NCBI RefSeq assembly: GCF_007990545.2
Contig: NZ_AP019829.2
Span: 992,001-1,056,000 of the forward strand
Length of the DNA: 64,000 nt
Direction of reading: 5' to 3'
Source of the DNA: Leptotrichia wadei
GTDB taxonomy: Bacteria > Fusobacteriota > Fusobacteriia > Fusobacteriales > Leptotrichiaceae
Part shown: in pieces, positions 1 through 9,772 of the stretch
Numbering within the stretch: position 1 is the stretch's first letter
How the letters are laid out: each line of letters begins with the position of its first letter
The notes under the pieces: generated by a model
What the model saw: the letters and a program-made list of their open reading frames with translations, nothing else
Database searches by the model: none
What the model was told of the DNA's origin: nothing
Translations under genes and position numbers: made by a program

Positions 1-971
1 CGATTCTTGAAGGAAGCAAGGCTTATTCTAAAGATTTTATGAAAAAATATGGGATAAAAACTGCTGTTTATGAAATTTTTGATAATGCTGAAAAAGCAAA
101 AGAATTTTTGAATAATTGGAAAGATTTCCCTGTAGTTGTAAAAGCTAGTGGTCTTGCGGCTGGGAAAGGTGTAATTATTGCTCAAAATCTTGATGAGGCG
201 ATAAAAGCGGTTGATGATATAATGATTGATGAAAAATTTGGAGACGCTGGAAGTCAAGTTGTAATTGAAGAATTTCTGGATGGTGTAGAAGCGTCGATAC
301 TTTCATTTACAGATAGTAAAATTATTGTACCATTATTGTCAGCAAAAGATCACAAAAAAATTGGAGAAAATGAAACAGGATTAAACACAGGTGGAATGGG
401 AGTTATAAGTCCTAATCCTTATGTGACAGATGAAGTTTTTGAAAGTTTTAAAAATGACATTATGAATCCGACTTTAAAGGGAATGCAAGCTGAAGGAATG
501 GATTTTGAAGGTGTGATTTTCTTTGGACTAATGATTACGGCAAAAGGTGTTTACTTGCTTGAATACAATATGAGATTAGGAGACCCTGAAACTCAAGCAG
601 TTCTACCATTATTGGAAAATGATTTGTTAGAATTGGTAGAATATTCATTTGACAAAAAATTATCGGAATTAAATGTTACTTGGAAACCACTTCATGCTTG
701 TTGTGTTGTAGGAGCTGCAGAAGGATACCCAGAAAGTTACAAAAAAGGTGATGTTATAACTGGAATTGAAAATGCTACAGATGATGAATTAGTATTTATC
801 GCAGGAGCAAAATTTGAAGATGGAAAATTCAAAACTAATGGTGGAAGGGTATTAAATGCTGTTGCATTTGGAAAAACATTGAATAAGGCTAAGGAAAATG
901 CTTATAAGTTATTGGATAAAATCAAATTTGATGGAATGTATTTTAGAAAAGATATTGGTAGAATTAAGTAA
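1..971 (+). CDS. purD: Phosphoribosylamine-glycine ligase (GARS), 5' end cut by window edge
   Basis: Catalyses the ATP-dependent joining of 5-phosphoribosylamine and glycine, the second step of cytosolic de novo purine synthesis. The reading frame is open from base 3 and reads through EGSKAYSKDFMKKYGI, the conserved segment leading into the ATP-grasp domain, so the ATG at 39 is internal and the true start lies outside the window. Visible family motifs are KASGLAAGKGV (ATP-binding loop), TGGMG, and EYNMRLGDPETQ (metal and substrate binding); the C-terminal part carries GGRVLNA. About 320 residues are present of the usual 420 or so. It is followed at once by an intrinsic terminator, so it is the last gene of its operon, presumably a pur cluster to the left. 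The identification is firm; only the missing N-terminus is unknown. Confidence 0.96.
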   Translation, partial: ILEGSKAYSKDFMKKYGIKTAVYEIFDNAEKAKEFLNNWKDFPVVVKASGLAAGKGVIIAQNLDEAIKAVDDIMIDEKFGDAGSQVVIEEFLDGVEASILSFTDSKIIVPLLSAKDHKKIGENETGLNTGGMGVISPNPYVTDEVFESFKNDIMNPTLKGMQAEGMDFEGVIFFGLMITAKGVYLLEYNMRLGDPETQAVLPLLENDLLELVEYSFDKKLSELNVTWKPLHACCVVGAAEGYPESYKKGDVITGIENATDDELVFIAGAKFEDGKFKTNGGRVLNAVAFGKTLNKAKENAYKLLDKIKFDGMYFRKDIGRIK

Positions 972-982
972 AATAACTAATG

Positions 983-1017
983 AAAAAAACTGTTTTAATT
1001 TTAAGACAGTTTTTTGT
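983..1017 (+). terminator. Intrinsic terminator of purD
   Basis: Complementary arms AAAAAACTGT (from 984) and ACAGTTTTTT (from 1006), extended inward by further A/T pairs and one G-U pair, with a T-run at 1010-1015. It lies 12 bases after the purD stop codon. Confidence 0.85.
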
Positions 1018-1249
1018 TTATGAATATATATTGGAAAATTTTATTGTTATTAATACTATTTTTCATTGAGTAGTAGAATGATTACTAAAAATGATGCTAG
1101 ATTTTCGATTGATTTAAATAAAAAAACAAATTTTAAATTTTTGGTGGATCATTTCAATCTTTGCTATAAAAAATATTGCTTTAATTAGTAAAAATCAATA
1201 TTTAAAATTAAGTTTAGTAGATTGGAAAATATAATATAAAATATTTAAT
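1018..1249. other. Intergenic stretch without recognisable gene
   Basis: AT-rich sequence between the purD terminator and the next promoter. No reading frame with a ribosome binding site and no RNA-like fold was recognised. Confidence 0.5.
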
Positions 1250-1277
1250 TTGAAATTTGAAAAATGTGTGATATAAT
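1250..1277 (+). promoter_or_regulatory. Predicted sigma-70 type promoter for the lipocalin-domain gene
   Basis: TTGAAA (1250-1255), 16-base spacer, perfect TATAAT (1272-1277). The predicted 5' leader is about 160 bases. It contains GGAGGAAGT near 1311 that is not followed by an ATG, GTG or TTG codon at proper distance, so its role is unclear. Confidence 0.55.
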
Positions 1278-1444
1278 TAGAAAAAATTAGATTAATAAAA
1301 CTAAAGTTTGGAGGAAGTATTATAACTTTAGGATTTAGAATTTATATTTTTTTCTGATTTCCTAATGTAAAAATATTTATTTTAAATAGCGTTTAGTATA
1401 AATAGGTTTTATTATAATAAAAAAATGAAAAAAAGGTGAATACT

Positions 1445-2545
1445 TTGAATAAGCAGGAATTTAATCAATATAGAAAAGTAAAATTTTACATTGCAGTCTG
1501 TTTTTGGATATTTTCATTGTCAATGTTTGCTGTTGGAAGTAAAAAATCAGTTGAAAATAAAAGTAACGAAAAAAAAGTTAGTAGAAATAGAGTTGAGGAT
1601 GAAGCAGTAAAAATTGATATTATTATCAATAAAAATGATAATAATAATTTTGAAGAAGATAAAGATTTGGAAAAAACTGATGAAGAAGATGGAGATTTGA
1701 TTTATTTGGATCAGATTCAAGATGAAGAAGAAGAAAAAAAACAGAAAAAGTTGAAAAAAACTAATAGGATTGAACGTTTTATAAAAAAAATAGATGAAAA
1801 GGTTAATCCTATTATAAAATTTCAGATATCGAAAAGTTATGGAACGTGGTATTTGATAAAGACGGATGATAATTTGGAAAAAAATTTGAAAAATGTGAGA
1901 TATGATTTTCTTCAGGAAGAAAACGGATATCATATTATTAAAAGTTATTTTGATCCACAAACTGATAAATGGAATGAAGAAATGCAGAGGGGGTGGATTG
2001 AAGAAAATAAGGGGAAAATATATTTGGATATTGAAAAAAAATATTTTAAAAACAATAGGAATGAAATTATATTCTTTGATAAAAATTATCGTTATATGAT
2101 TATAAGATATTATAATGGAGTTACAAGAGTTCTTTCCCGTTATCCGAATAATAATAAAATTTCATTAGAAGATGAAGAAATGAATGAATTTGAAAAAATT
2201 GTAGATAATGAAAGTAATCTTAAAAATCTTAATTATGATGTTAATATGAAGAATATTCGGGAAATTGAGAATGAAAGAAAAAAGGCCGAATTAAAGAGCA
2301 AAACAGATGATTTAGAAAGAAGATTAAGTGAAAATCCTGCAAGTGTGTTTCAGATTGACACAATTGGCGCAAAAAGAGAATTTGAGAGAAGACTGAGAAA
2401 AGAAGGAATGGCAAAATTTGAAACGAAAGATGGAACTAAAAATGTAGAAGTGATAGAACTTAATGATAAAGATTTAAAAGGAAAAGATTTAAAAGATAAA
2501 AATTTAAAGGAGAAAAACTTGAAAAATTCAAATAATGAGAAGTAA
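1445..2545 (+). CDS. Membrane-anchored protein with an internal Blc-like lipocalin domain
   Basis: I chose the TTG at 1445 because AAAGGTG (1432-1438) sits 6 bases before it; the in-frame GTG at 1436 overlaps that ribosome binding site. Numbered from this start, residues 12-30 are hydrophobic (signal anchor), residues about 45-105 are an acidic Asp/Glu/Asn linker, and residues about 128-238 align by eye with bacterial lipocalins (Blc, Lipocalin_2 family). Shared features are GTWY (133-136), a Tyr-Asp-Phe strand, NGYHIIKSYFDPQTDKW, FFDKNYRYMIIR and VLSRYP, in family order and spacing. Blc-type proteins bind lysophospholipids or fatty acids at the outer membrane. Unlike Blc there is no lipobox, and the domain is flanked by a charged C-terminal region ending in near-repeats of KDLKG/KNLKE. 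The function is inferred from the fold only; the ligand is unknown. Confidence 0.75.
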   Translation: MNKQEFNQYRKVKFYIAVCFWIFSLSMFAVGSKKSVENKSNEKKVSRNRVEDEAVKIDIIINKNDNNNFEEDKDLEKTDEEDGDLIYLDQIQDEEEEKKQKKLKKTNRIERFIKKIDEKVNPIIKFQISKSYGTWYLIKTDDNLEKNLKNVRYDFLQEENGYHIIKSYFDPQTDKWNEEMQRGWIEENKGKIYLDIEKKYFKNNRNEIIFFDKNYRYMIIRYYNGVTRVLSRYPNNNKISLEDEEMNEFEKIVDNESNLKNLNYDVNMKNIREIENERKKAELKSKTDDLERRLSENPASVFQIDTIGAKREFERRLRKEGMAKFETKDGTKNVEVIELNDKDLKGKDLKDKNLKEKNLKNSNNEK

Positions 2546-2650
2546 CAGTAAGGATACAGGAATAAATAAGAGATGTTGAGTATAATAAATAGGTAGTTAT
2601 TAGGTTGTAATTTTATAAAAAATTAAAGCTTCCTTGTTGAATAAGGATAT

Positions 2651-2680
2651 TTGACAAATTAAAGATAACTTTACTGATAT
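2651..2680 (+). promoter_or_regulatory. Possible promoter upstream of mltG
   Basis: TTGACA (2651-2656), 18-base spacer, TGATAT (2675-2680). The -35 is perfect but the -10 is weak, and the element lies 79 bases before the mltG start. Confidence 0.35.
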
Positions 2681-2758
2681 AAATTTAAAATCAAAATATA
2701 TTATTTTTATTAGTTTTATAAAAATAACTAAAAAATACTGGATATTTAGGAGAAAAAT

Positions 2759-3709
2759 ATGAAAAATACACTAAAAATTATTTATGCCATAATATTTTTA
2801 ATATTATTTATGTGTTTATCGCTTTTTTTTAACTTCTTTTTTGCAAAAAGAGAGTATAAAAATGTTAATATAAATGTAAAAAAGGGAACAAATTTTGTAC
2901 AAATTTATAAGGATTTAAAATTAAATTATGGAATTATGGATAGAATTTATTTAAAATTAAATGGTGAAAATATAAAATTAAAAGTGGGAACTTATAAATT
3001 TAATGGAAAATTTTCAAAATATGAAATTATAAAAAAAATCAAAAATAGTGAAACAAATGGAATAAGACTTACAATTCCTGAAGGATTTACATCAAAACAA
3101 GTGTTTGCACGGATGGAAGCACTTGAGTTGGGAAATACAGAGGAAATAAATAAAGTTTTGAGTGAAGTTAATTTTCCATATCCGCATGAAAATAATAATT
3201 TTGAAGGATATTTTTATCCTGAAACTTATATTTTTTCTGAAAATGTCACAACAAAGCAAGTTATTAGAACGATTCTTGATGAATTTTTGAAGAAATTTCC
3301 ACCTGAAAAATATCCAGACAAGAAGAAATTTTATGATGATTTAAAATTGGCTTCTATTGTGGAAGCGGAAGTGCCTGATGAGGCAGATAAGCCTAAAGTT
3401 GCTGGAATATTTTTGAAAAGATTGGAAATTGGGATGAAGCTGGAATCGGATGCTACATTAAAATATGAATTGGGAAGACAGGCTACGAGAAATGATTTGA
3501 AATCTCAAAATACAGCGTATAATTCATATAAAGTTAAAGGATTGCCTCCAACACCAATTGGAAATCCTCCAATTGAGACTGTTAAGGCTGTGTTAAATGC
3601 TCAGAAAACTGATGATTTGTTTTTTTTCACACATAAAGGAAAAACGTATTATTCAAAGACACATGAAGAACATTTGAAAAAACGTCGTGAAAGCGGTCAA
3701 TTAAAATAA
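2759..3709 (+). CDS. mltG: Endolytic murein transglycosylase MltG (YceG-like)
   Basis: Cleaves nascent glycan strands at the cytoplasmic membrane and is thought to set glycan chain length. Residues 7-28 form one transmembrane helix after a short Lys-rich N-terminus. A LysM-like region follows, and then the YceG domain with EGYFYPETY and SIVEAEVPDEADKPKVAG; Glu202 in SIVEAEV aligns with the catalytic Glu218 of E. coli MltG. LESDATLKYELG, the Tyr-Asn-Ser-Tyr segment, GLPPTPIGNP and the C-terminal FFFTHKGKTYYSKTHEEH are all family hallmarks. At 316 residues it has normal length. AGGAG lies 8 bases before the ATG. It precedes tilS-ftsH on the same strand. The assignment is secure. Confidence 0.94.
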   Translation: MKNTLKIIYAIIFLILFMCLSLFFNFFFAKREYKNVNINVKKGTNFVQIYKDLKLNYGIMDRIYLKLNGENIKLKVGTYKFNGKFSKYEIIKKIKNSETNGIRLTIPEGFTSKQVFARMEALELGNTEEINKVLSEVNFPYPHENNNFEGYFYPETYIFSENVTTKQVIRTILDEFLKKFPPEKYPDKKKFYDDLKLASIVEAEVPDEADKPKVAGIFLKRLEIGMKLESDATLKYELGRQATRNDLKSQNTAYNSYKVKGLPPTPIGNPPIETVKAVLNAQKTDDLFFFTHKGKTYYSKTHEEHLKKRRESGQLK

Positions 3710-3805
3710 GTAAATTTTTTAAATTTTAATTGTTAAAAAAGTTTTTTGTAGTAAATTTATTATTTAAATAATATAAAAAAAATTGGGAATTGGGAATTAG
3801 ATTTA

Positions 3806-5332
3806 ATGGAAAAATTAAAAAAAATAGAAAAAAAAATATTGAAGAGAACAATGGAAATTATTGAAAAAAAATTGATTTCTAATGGGGATAAGATTCTTAT
3901 TGCATTTTCTGGGGGGCCTGATTCAATTTTTCTTTATAATTTTCTAAAGTTTTTAAAAAGTCGAATTTTGATTGAAATTTCGCTTGTTTATGTTAATCAT
4001 AATTTGCGGATTGATGTTGAGAATGATTTAAAATTTGTAAAGAAGTTTGCAGCTGAAAATAATGTTGATTGTTACATTCAAAGTGTAGATGTGAAAGAAT
4101 ATTCAAAAGAAAATAAGAAATCTGTGGAATTGGCGGCTAGAGAATTACGATATGAAGCGATTGAGAAAGTTCGGAAAAAGATTGGGTATAATAAAATTGC
4201 AACAGGTCATAATATGGATGATAATGTGGAAACTTTTGTTTTTCGAATTTTGCGTGGAACGTCGATAACTGGGTTAAAGGGTATTCCAGAAGTACGTGAA
4301 AATATAGTAAGACCGATTTTAGGATTTGAAAAAAGTGAAATTTTGTGTTTTTTGAAAAGTCAGAATTGGGAATATTTAGTTGATTATACAAATAATGAAA
4401 ATGATTATACAAGAAATTTTATTAGAAATAAAATTTTCCCTTTTTTTGAAAGGATCAATCCAAATTTTAAAAGAAAAGTGGAATCTTTGATTGTGGAAAT
4501 TAACGAGAGAAATTTTGCTGGATTAGAAAAATTTGAAAATGAGAAAAATTTAGAAAAAGAAAATTTTAAAATTTTAAAAAAAAACGGAGTTAATCAGAAG
4601 GATGAATTAAGTTTTCTTTTAAAAAAAAATAATGTGCAAATTTCAAGAGAAAAAATTGATCAGATTTTTAAGAGTTTTTTTACTAAGAGTGGAGAATTAA
4701 GAGATGCAGGGACAAAAGAATTTTATTTGGGGGAAAATAAAATTTTACAAAATGTATATGGAGAATTAAGAATTATAGAAATTACAAATAAAAATAAGAT
4801 AAAAAATTTAAGAAGCAATAAAATTGGAATATTATCTGATAAAAACATAATTTTAAAGGAAAATCAAAGTATTAAATGGTATAATTACAAAATAACCCTA
4901 TATGAAAATATTGAAAATTTTAAAAAGGATGAAAATGCAGAATATGCTATTTTTAAAATTGATGATAGAATAGAAAATGGGGAATTTTTTGTCAGAAATA
5001 GAAAAGATGGAGATAGAATTTCTTTGAAAAATTTGGGACATAAAAAAGTGAAGAAAATTTTAATTGATAAAAAAATTCCAAAGGGAGAAAGAGATTTTGT
5101 TCCGATTGTAGGAGTTAAGATTTTTGGATCTGAAAATAATTTGCAGTTTTCAAATGATGCTGTAAAATTAGAAAATAGAGATAATAACGAAATGACAGAA
5201 ATTTTAGCAGTTTCAGATATAAAATTTTCAAAATTTTTGGAAAAGATTCAGGAAAATAAAATAAAAAAATTAGGAAATGAGAGTAAAAGTAAATTATTAA
5301 TAATTGGGAGGAAAAATGGCAGAAAAAGATAA
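3806..5332 (+). CDS. tilS: tRNA(Ile)-lysidine synthase TilS
   Basis: Modifies C34 of the CAU-anticodon tRNA-Ile to lysidine, so that it reads AUA and is charged with Ile; essential in an AUA-rich genome such as this. The N-terminal PP-loop is seen as IAFSGGPDS (residues 32-40), followed by VNHNLR, the conserved [13 protein letters not shown] and the [18 protein letters not shown] segment. The C-terminal TilS domain has [22 protein letters not shown]. At 508 residues it is normal to slightly long. The start ATG has only a weak upstream GGGA; an internal ATG at 3851 is an alternative. The 3' end overlaps ftsH by 17 bases, a pairing common in bacteria, usually with hpt between them, which is absent here. 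Confidence 0.93.
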   Translation: MEKLKKIEKKILKRTMEIIEKKLISNGDKILIAFSGGPDSIFLYNFLKFLKSRILIEISLVYVNHNLRIDVENDLKFVKKFAAENNVDCYIQSVDVKEYSKENKKSVELAARELRYEAIEKVRKKIGYNKIATGHNMDDNVETFVFRILRGTSITGLKGIPEVRENIVRPILGFEKSEILCFLKSQNWEYLVDYTNNENDYTRNFIRNKIFPFFERINPNFKRKVESLIVEINERNFAGLEKFENEKNLEKENFKILKKNGVNQKDELSFLLKKNNVQISREKIDQIFKSFFTKSGELRDAGTKEFYLGENKILQNVYGELRIIEITNKNKIKNLRSNKIGILSDKNIILKENQSIKWYNYKITLYENIENFKKDENAEYAIFKIDDRIENGEFFVRNRKDGDRISLKNLGHKKVKKILIDKKIPKGERDFVPIVGVKIFGSENNLQFSNDAVKLENRDNNEMTEILAVSDIKFSKFLEKIQENKIKKLGNESKSKLLIIGRKNGRKR

Positions 5333-7730
5333 AAATGATATTAGAAAGCGATTGGAAGAGTTGCGAAAAGATAATAATAGAAAAAATAACAGACAGGATG
5401 ATGGGAATAAATCTCCATTTTCAGGTTTTCTATTTTTTATTTTTGTAGTGTTGTTATTCACTTTTACGGCAATATTTCATCAAGATATACAAACTTATTT
5501 TCAAGCTAAAAAGGAAATTTCCTATACAGAATTTGTAAATAGGACACAAGCGGGGGAATTTTCTGAAATAAGTGAAAAAGACGATAAATTAATTGCACAA
5601 GCTCGTGAAAATGGTAAAGATATTCTTTATTTTACAAAGAAAATAACAGATAGAGTTGGAAATGAACCAATTATTATCAATGCGATTGAACGTAAGAAAG
5701 TAAAATTAAATTCATTGCAACCGTCAGGAGGAAGTTTCTTTTTGTTACTTCTAGGACAATTTTTACCTATGATTATAATGATTGCAATTATGGTTTATTT
5801 GGCTAAAAAAATGGTTGGAGGTTCGCAAGGTGGAGGACCTGGAAATATTTTTGGATTTGGAAAATCGAGAGTCAATAAAATTGATAAAAAGCCTGATGTA
5901 AAATTTGATGATGTTGCTGGAGTTGACGGAGCAAAAGAAGAATTACGGGAAGTTGTTGACTTTTTAAAAAATCCTGAAAAATATACAAAGGCTGGAGCAA
6001 GGGTGCCAAAAGGTGTACTTTTATTAGGAAGACCTGGGACAGGAAAAACATTACTTGCAAAAGCGGTAGCTGGCGAATCTGGAGCTTCATTCTTTAGCAT
6101 TTCAGGTTCAGAATTTGTGGAAATGTTTGTTGGAGTTGGAGCTTCACGTGTAAGGGATTTGTTTGAAAAAGCAAAGGAATCTAGTCCGTCAATTATATTT
6201 ATTGATGAAATTGATGCTATAGGTAGAAGAAGAAGTGTTGGAAAAAATAGCGGAAGTAATGATGAAAGAGAACAAACATTGAATCAGTTGCTTGTTGAAA
6301 TGGATGGATTTGAAACTGATACAAAAGTTATTGTACTTGCGGCAACAAATAGAGAGGATGTACTTGATCCTGCATTACTACGTGCTGGGCGATTTGACAG
6401 ACGTGTGACAGTTGATGCACCTGATTTACAAGGACGTATTGCAATATTAAAAGTTCATTCAAGAAATAAAAAACTTGATAAAGATGTAAGACTTGAAGAT
6501 ATTGCTAAAATAACTCCAGGATTTGTTGGAGCTGATTTGGCTAACTTGTTAAATGAAGCGGCTATTTTGGCAGCAAGAAGAGCCAGCGATACAATAAAAA
6601 TGTCTGATTTGGATGAGGCTGTAGATAAAATTGGAATGGGACTTGGACAAAAAGGTAAAATTATTAAACCCGAAGAGAAGAAACTGTTGGCTTATCATGA
6701 AGCTGGACATGCTATTATGACTGAATTGACACCAGAAGCTGATCCTGTTCATAAGGTTACAATAATCCCTAGAGGAGAAGCTGGTGGATTTATGATGCCA
6801 CTTCCCGAAGAAAAATTAGTAACTACAAGTAAACAGATGTTAGCTGAAATAAAAGTATTATTTGGTGGACGTGCTGCTGAAGAAATCGGATTAGAAGATA
6901 TAAGTACAGGAGCTTATTCTGATATAAAACGTGCTACAAAAGTTGCAAGAGTTTATGTTGAAAGTGTTGGAATGAGTAAAAAGTTAGGACCAATTAACTT
7001 TGAAAATGCAGATGATGAATATTCATTCGCTCCAAATAAAAGTGATGAAACAGTTAGAGAAATTGATCTTGAAATAAGAAAGATTTTAACTGAAGAATAT
7101 TTAAATACTTTAAATACTTTACAGGATAACTGGAGTAAATTAGAAGAAGTAGTGGCATTATTACTGAAAAAAGAAACTATTACTGGAGATGAAGTTAGAA
7201 GAATCATTAAGGGTGAAACAGCTGAACAAATTTTGAAAGAGTATGAAAATTTTGATAAAAAAGACGAAAAATCTCAAAGTTTTGAAACAAAAGAAATTAA
7301 AAATAAAGATTCTGAAGTAAAAGACAAAGAGATTCAAAAATCTGAAAGTGAAAGAGCAGTAGAAAATGTTAAGCAGGAATTGGAACTTGAAAATAAAATA
7401 GAAAATCAAGTGGAAGAAGATACTAAAAAATTGGAAGAAAAAAATAAAACTGAAAAATTAGCTGAAGCTGTAAGAGAAATTACTGGAAAATCAGACTGGG
7501 CATTGGAAGAGGATTTTGATTCAGAAGAAATAGAAAATAACAAAGATAACGAAAACAAAGACAACGATAAAAAAGATAATGACAGTAATAATTCTGATGA
7601 TTCTTCCGATAACAATGGTAGTTCTGAAAATGGTAAAAATGAGGATAATAAAAATAATGATTCATCGAATGAAACAGGTAATAAGAAAAAGAAAAAGAAT
7701 AATTTTAAATTACCTAGTTTTATGGAATAA
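5316..7730 (+). CDS. ftsH: ATP-dependent zinc metalloprotease FtsH with a long acidic tail
   Basis: Membrane AAA+ protease that degrades unassembled membrane proteins and regulators. GGGAGG at 5306-5311 selects the ATG at 5316. Two transmembrane segments lie at about residues 36-54 and 140-162. The AAA module has Walker A GRPGTGKT (238-245, with Arg where most FtsH have Pro), Walker [10 protein letters not shown], and an SRH with AGRFDR. The protease site is HEAGH (461-465). The core ends near residue 640. The last 160 or so residues are a Glu/Lys then Asp/Asn/Ser low-complexity extension ending in a basic run and FKLPSFME, making 804 residues against about 610-650 in typical homologues. It overlaps tilS by 17 bases and is followed by a terminator. 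Confidence 0.95.
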   Translation: MAEKDKNDIRKRLEELRKDNNRKNNRQDDGNKSPFSGFLFFIFVVLLFTFTAIFHQDIQTYFQAKKEISYTEFVNRTQAGEFSEISEKDDKLIAQARENGKDILYFTKKITDRVGNEPIIINAIERKKVKLNSLQPSGGSFFLLLLGQFLPMIIMIAIMVYLAKKMVGGSQGGGPGNIFGFGKSRVNKIDKKPDVKFDDVAGVDGAKEELREVVDFLKNPEKYTKAGARVPKGVLLLGRPGTGKTLLAKAVAGESGASFFSISGSEFVEMFVGVGASRVRDLFEKAKESSPSIIFIDEIDAIGRRRSVGKNSGSNDEREQTLNQLLVEMDGFETDTKVIVLAATNREDVLDPALLRAGRFDRRVTVDAPDLQGRIAILKVHSRNKKLDKDVRLEDIAKITPGFVGADLANLLNEAAILAARRASDTIKMSDLDEAVDKIGMGLGQKGKIIKPEEKKLLAYHEAGHAIMTELTPEADPVHKVTIIPRGEAGGFMMPLPEEKLVTTSKQMLAEIKVLFGGRAAEEIGLEDISTGAYSDIKRATKVARVYVESVGMSKKLGPINFENADDEYSFAPNKSDETVREIDLEIRKILTEEYLNTLNTLQDNWSKLEEVVALLLKKETITGDEVRRIIKGETAEQILKEYENFDKKDEKSQSFETKEIKNKDSEVKDKEIQKSESERAVENVKQELELENKIENQVEEDTKKLEEKNKTEKLAEAVREITGKSDWALEEDFDSEEIENNKDNENKDNDKKDNDSNNSDDSSDNNGSSENGKNEDNKNNDSSNETGNKKKKKNNFKLPSFME

Positions 7731-7751
7731 AATGTAAAAATTTTACATATT

Positions 7752-7793
7752 GGGAAATAACATTGGGAAACTCTGTTATTTCTCTTTTTTTTG
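7752..7793 (+). terminator. Intrinsic terminator of tilS-ftsH
   Basis: Arms GAAATAACA (7754-7762) and TGTTATTTC (7774-7782) pair perfectly and are followed by a T-rich run to 7792. Confidence 0.85.
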
Positions 7794-7841
7794 TTAAAAA
7801 TATGTAGTATAATAAAATTGCATAAGGAGGTAACTTAAAAA

Positions 7842-8258
7842 ATGAAAAAAATAATCTTAATAATAGTAATTTTAACGTTAGGGATAGTGAGTTGTTCAAA
7901 ATCTAGAAAAGAAAATAAAAAAAGTAAAAAGTCAAATATGACAATAATTTCAAAAAAGCCAGATATTTTAAAAATTAGTTATGAAAATTATATGAAGCAG
8001 AGAATGGACGATACTAGAAGAGATGTCTTGCCAGTAGATGTAGTTGGTCAAATGCAAGAGGCTTGGAAATCAGAAATTGCAAAACTTTATAATTTACTTT
8101 TGGGGGAATTATCTGATAAAGAAAGAGAGAAATTACGTTTGGATCAAAAAGAATGGGAAAAAAAAGTAAATACTGAACCTAAAGAAAAAAAATTGGAAAA
8201 AACAGAAAAAAGAGCGATAGAAATGGCAAGAAGATATGATAAAATACATAAAAAATAG
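7842..8258 (+). CDS. DUF1311/LprI-like lipoprotein
   Basis: AAGGAGGT precedes the ATG. The N-terminus is a lipoprotein signal peptide, with lipobox IVSC and the acylated Cys at residue 18, followed by a Lys/Ser-rich linker. The C-terminal half has the spacing of the LprI N-terminal domain (formerly DUF1311): W..E..KLYNLLLGELSD.E..KLR.DQ.EW. Members of that family include lysozyme inhibitors, but many have no tested function and the usual family cysteines are absent here. The next gene encodes a second protein of the same type. An envelope location is well supported; lysozyme inhibition is only a possibility. Confidence 0.7.
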   Translation: MKKIILIIVILTLGIVSCSKSRKENKKSKKSNMTIISKKPDILKISYENYMKQRMDDTRRDVLPVDVVGQMQEAWKSEIAKLYNLLLGELSDKEREKLRLDQKEWEKKVNTEPKEKKLEKTEKRAIEMARRYDKIHKK

Positions 8259-8326
8259 AAATTTTTTGAGAATTTATAAAGATTAAAGAGTTTAGATAAA
8301 AAATATAAAAATAGGAGATGAGAAAG

Positions 8327-8755
8327 ATGAAAAAAATGTTATTAATGGTAGGATTACTACTTATAGGAGTTAGTACATTTGCAGGAAAATATGAGGACGA
8401 ATTAACAGAAAGAATGAAAGTGGAGGAGGAAAAAGCTCAGTCTGCTTGGGATAGCGGAGTAAGAGCGGATATGATTAATGCTTCAGTTAACTTAGATGAT
8501 GAATGGGAAAAGGAATTAGATAAAGTTTATAACTTGATTTTGAAAAAATTATCAGTAAGAGAAAAAGCAAAATTTAAAACTGAACAGCAAAAATGGAAAA
8601 AAGATACAGAAATTAAATTGAAAAAAGCATATAATAAATATGTTGAGGAAGAAGGAGAAAGAATGGCTGGAGAATTAGCTGCCAGTGATAGTTTGGAAGC
8701 AACAAAAGCTAGAGCTTTAAAATTGGCAAAAATGTATGATAAACTTTCTAAGTAG
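8327..8755 (+). CDS. Secreted DUF1311/LprI-like protein
   Basis: The ATG at 8327 is preferred because AGGAG (8313-8317) is 9 bases upstream; an in-frame ATG at 8318 abuts that site. The signal peptide covers residues 1-19 (VSTFA-G cleavage) with no lipobox Cys, so the mature 123-residue protein is probably periplasmic. Residues 56-95 carry the same pattern as the preceding lipoprotein: DDEWEKELDKVYNLILKKLS, E.AKFK.EQQKW. The rest is strongly helical and charged. The two genes look like a diverged tandem pair, one lipid-anchored and one soluble. The family assignment is by motif only. Confidence 0.68.
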   Translation: MKKMLLMVGLLLIGVSTFAGKYEDELTERMKVEEEKAQSAWDSGVRADMINASVNLDDEWEKELDKVYNLILKKLSVREKAKFKTEQQKWKKDTEIKLKKAYNKYVEEEGERMAGELAASDSLEATKARALKLAKMYDKLSK

Positions 8756-8818
8756 TATTTGATGATAAAATGAAACAAGAAAAATATTAAAAAATTATAG
8801 TAAAGTGGGAAAAAAAAT

Positions 8819-8846
8819 TTGCACTTTTAAAATGATGTGGTATAAT
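8819..8846 (+). promoter_or_regulatory. Strong extended -10 promoter for the ankyrin gene
   Basis: TTGCAC (8819-8824), 16-base spacer, TATAAT (8841-8846) preceded by TGG, which makes an extended -10. The predicted 5' leader before the GTG at 8868 is only about 15 bases. Confidence 0.7.
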
Positions 8847-8867
8847 ACTATTAGTGAGGTATAGGAA

Positions 8868-9638
8868 GTGAAAAAGTTTTTTTTATTTAAAGGAAACAAA
8901 ATATTTTTTATTATGATTTCACTGCTTTTCACTCAAGCGATATTTCCAATTACTTTTAAATATGATACTGGAGAGAATCTAGTAACGAAGAAAAAGGAAG
9001 AGGATGCAAAGGAAAAGCGGATAAAGTCAGTACTTAATGCAATCCGAAGACATAATAATAAATATGTGCAATTTTATCTTGCAATTGAAAAAAATATCAA
9101 AAATCGTAAGAAATTGTTAGAAGAATATATAAATAGACCCGCAGGAGTATATGGAGTAGATTTGGACGAATCATCATTAATTGCTGGAGGAGGAAATGAA
9201 TTGGTTGATGTGAATTCTCGAAGTGAGGATGGATATACTCCAATTATTGTTGCTATTGAAGCAAAAAATCAGGAAATTTTACAACTTTTGATTGAAAATG
9301 GGGCAAATTTATATGAGAGACATCCAGTTTTTAATAGAACAACTGTTGGAACGGCTGCATATTATGAAAATGAAGAAGCAGTAGAAATATTATTAAAAAA
9401 AGATTCTAAACTTGCAAACATTGGAAGTACAGTAGATGGATGGACCCCCCTTGAAGATGCAACATTAAAGGCAAATGTGGCAATTGTAAAAATGTTGTTG
9501 CAATATGGAGCTAATCCGACAATTACCGATAAGCATGGTGGTACTCCAATGGATATGGCAACAAAGTTTGGAAAGGGAGAGATTGTCAAAATTTTGAGAG
9601 ATCATATAAAGGCTAATAGAAGTAAGTATTATAAGTAA
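8868..9638 (+). CDS. Secreted ankyrin-repeat protein
   Basis: Starts with GTG; GAGGT at 8856-8860 lies 7 bases upstream. Residues 10-29 form a signal peptide or anchor (NKIFFIMISLLFTQAIFP). The N-terminal third is helical and unrecognised. Residues about 115-250 hold ankyrin repeats, with DVNSRSEDGYTPIIVAIE, ILQLLIENGANLYER, GWTPLEDATLKANVAIVKML and HGGTPMDMATKFGKGEIVKI; the first, third and fourth repeats are canonical (TPL.A, LL..GA). Such periplasmic or exported ankyrin proteins bind partner proteins; no partner is indicated beyond the two LprI-like genes just upstream. It has its own promoter. Confidence 0.82.
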   Translation: MKKFFLFKGNKIFFIMISLLFTQAIFPITFKYDTGENLVTKKKEEDAKEKRIKSVLNAIRRHNNKYVQFYLAIEKNIKNRKKLLEEYINRPAGVYGVDLDESSLIAGGGNELVDVNSRSEDGYTPIIVAIEAKNQEILQLLIENGANLYERHPVFNRTTVGTAAYYENEEAVEILLKKDSKLANIGSTVDGWTPLEDATLKANVAIVKMLLQYGANPTITDKHGGTPMDMATKFGKGEIVKILRDHIKANRSKYYK

Positions 9639-9772
9639 ATTTATTTTTTAATATCTGAAATTTGAATTACAATCAAGTAAATATATTTAACATAAAGATT
9701 AAATTCATCAGAAAATTTATACTTACAAATTAAAATTTATTTATAAAAAAATTATATATAGAGGAGAAAAAC

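Noticed and set aside
1018-1249. Possible gene remnant after the purD terminator
   Set aside because: Short frames such as one with NFW/IISIFAIKNIALIS were seen, but no family was recognised and stops interrupt all frames.
5795-6100. Minus-strand frame inside ftsH with Pro/Ser-rich product
   Set aside because: It is the antisense shadow of the conserved AAA domain and has no ribosome binding site or family match.
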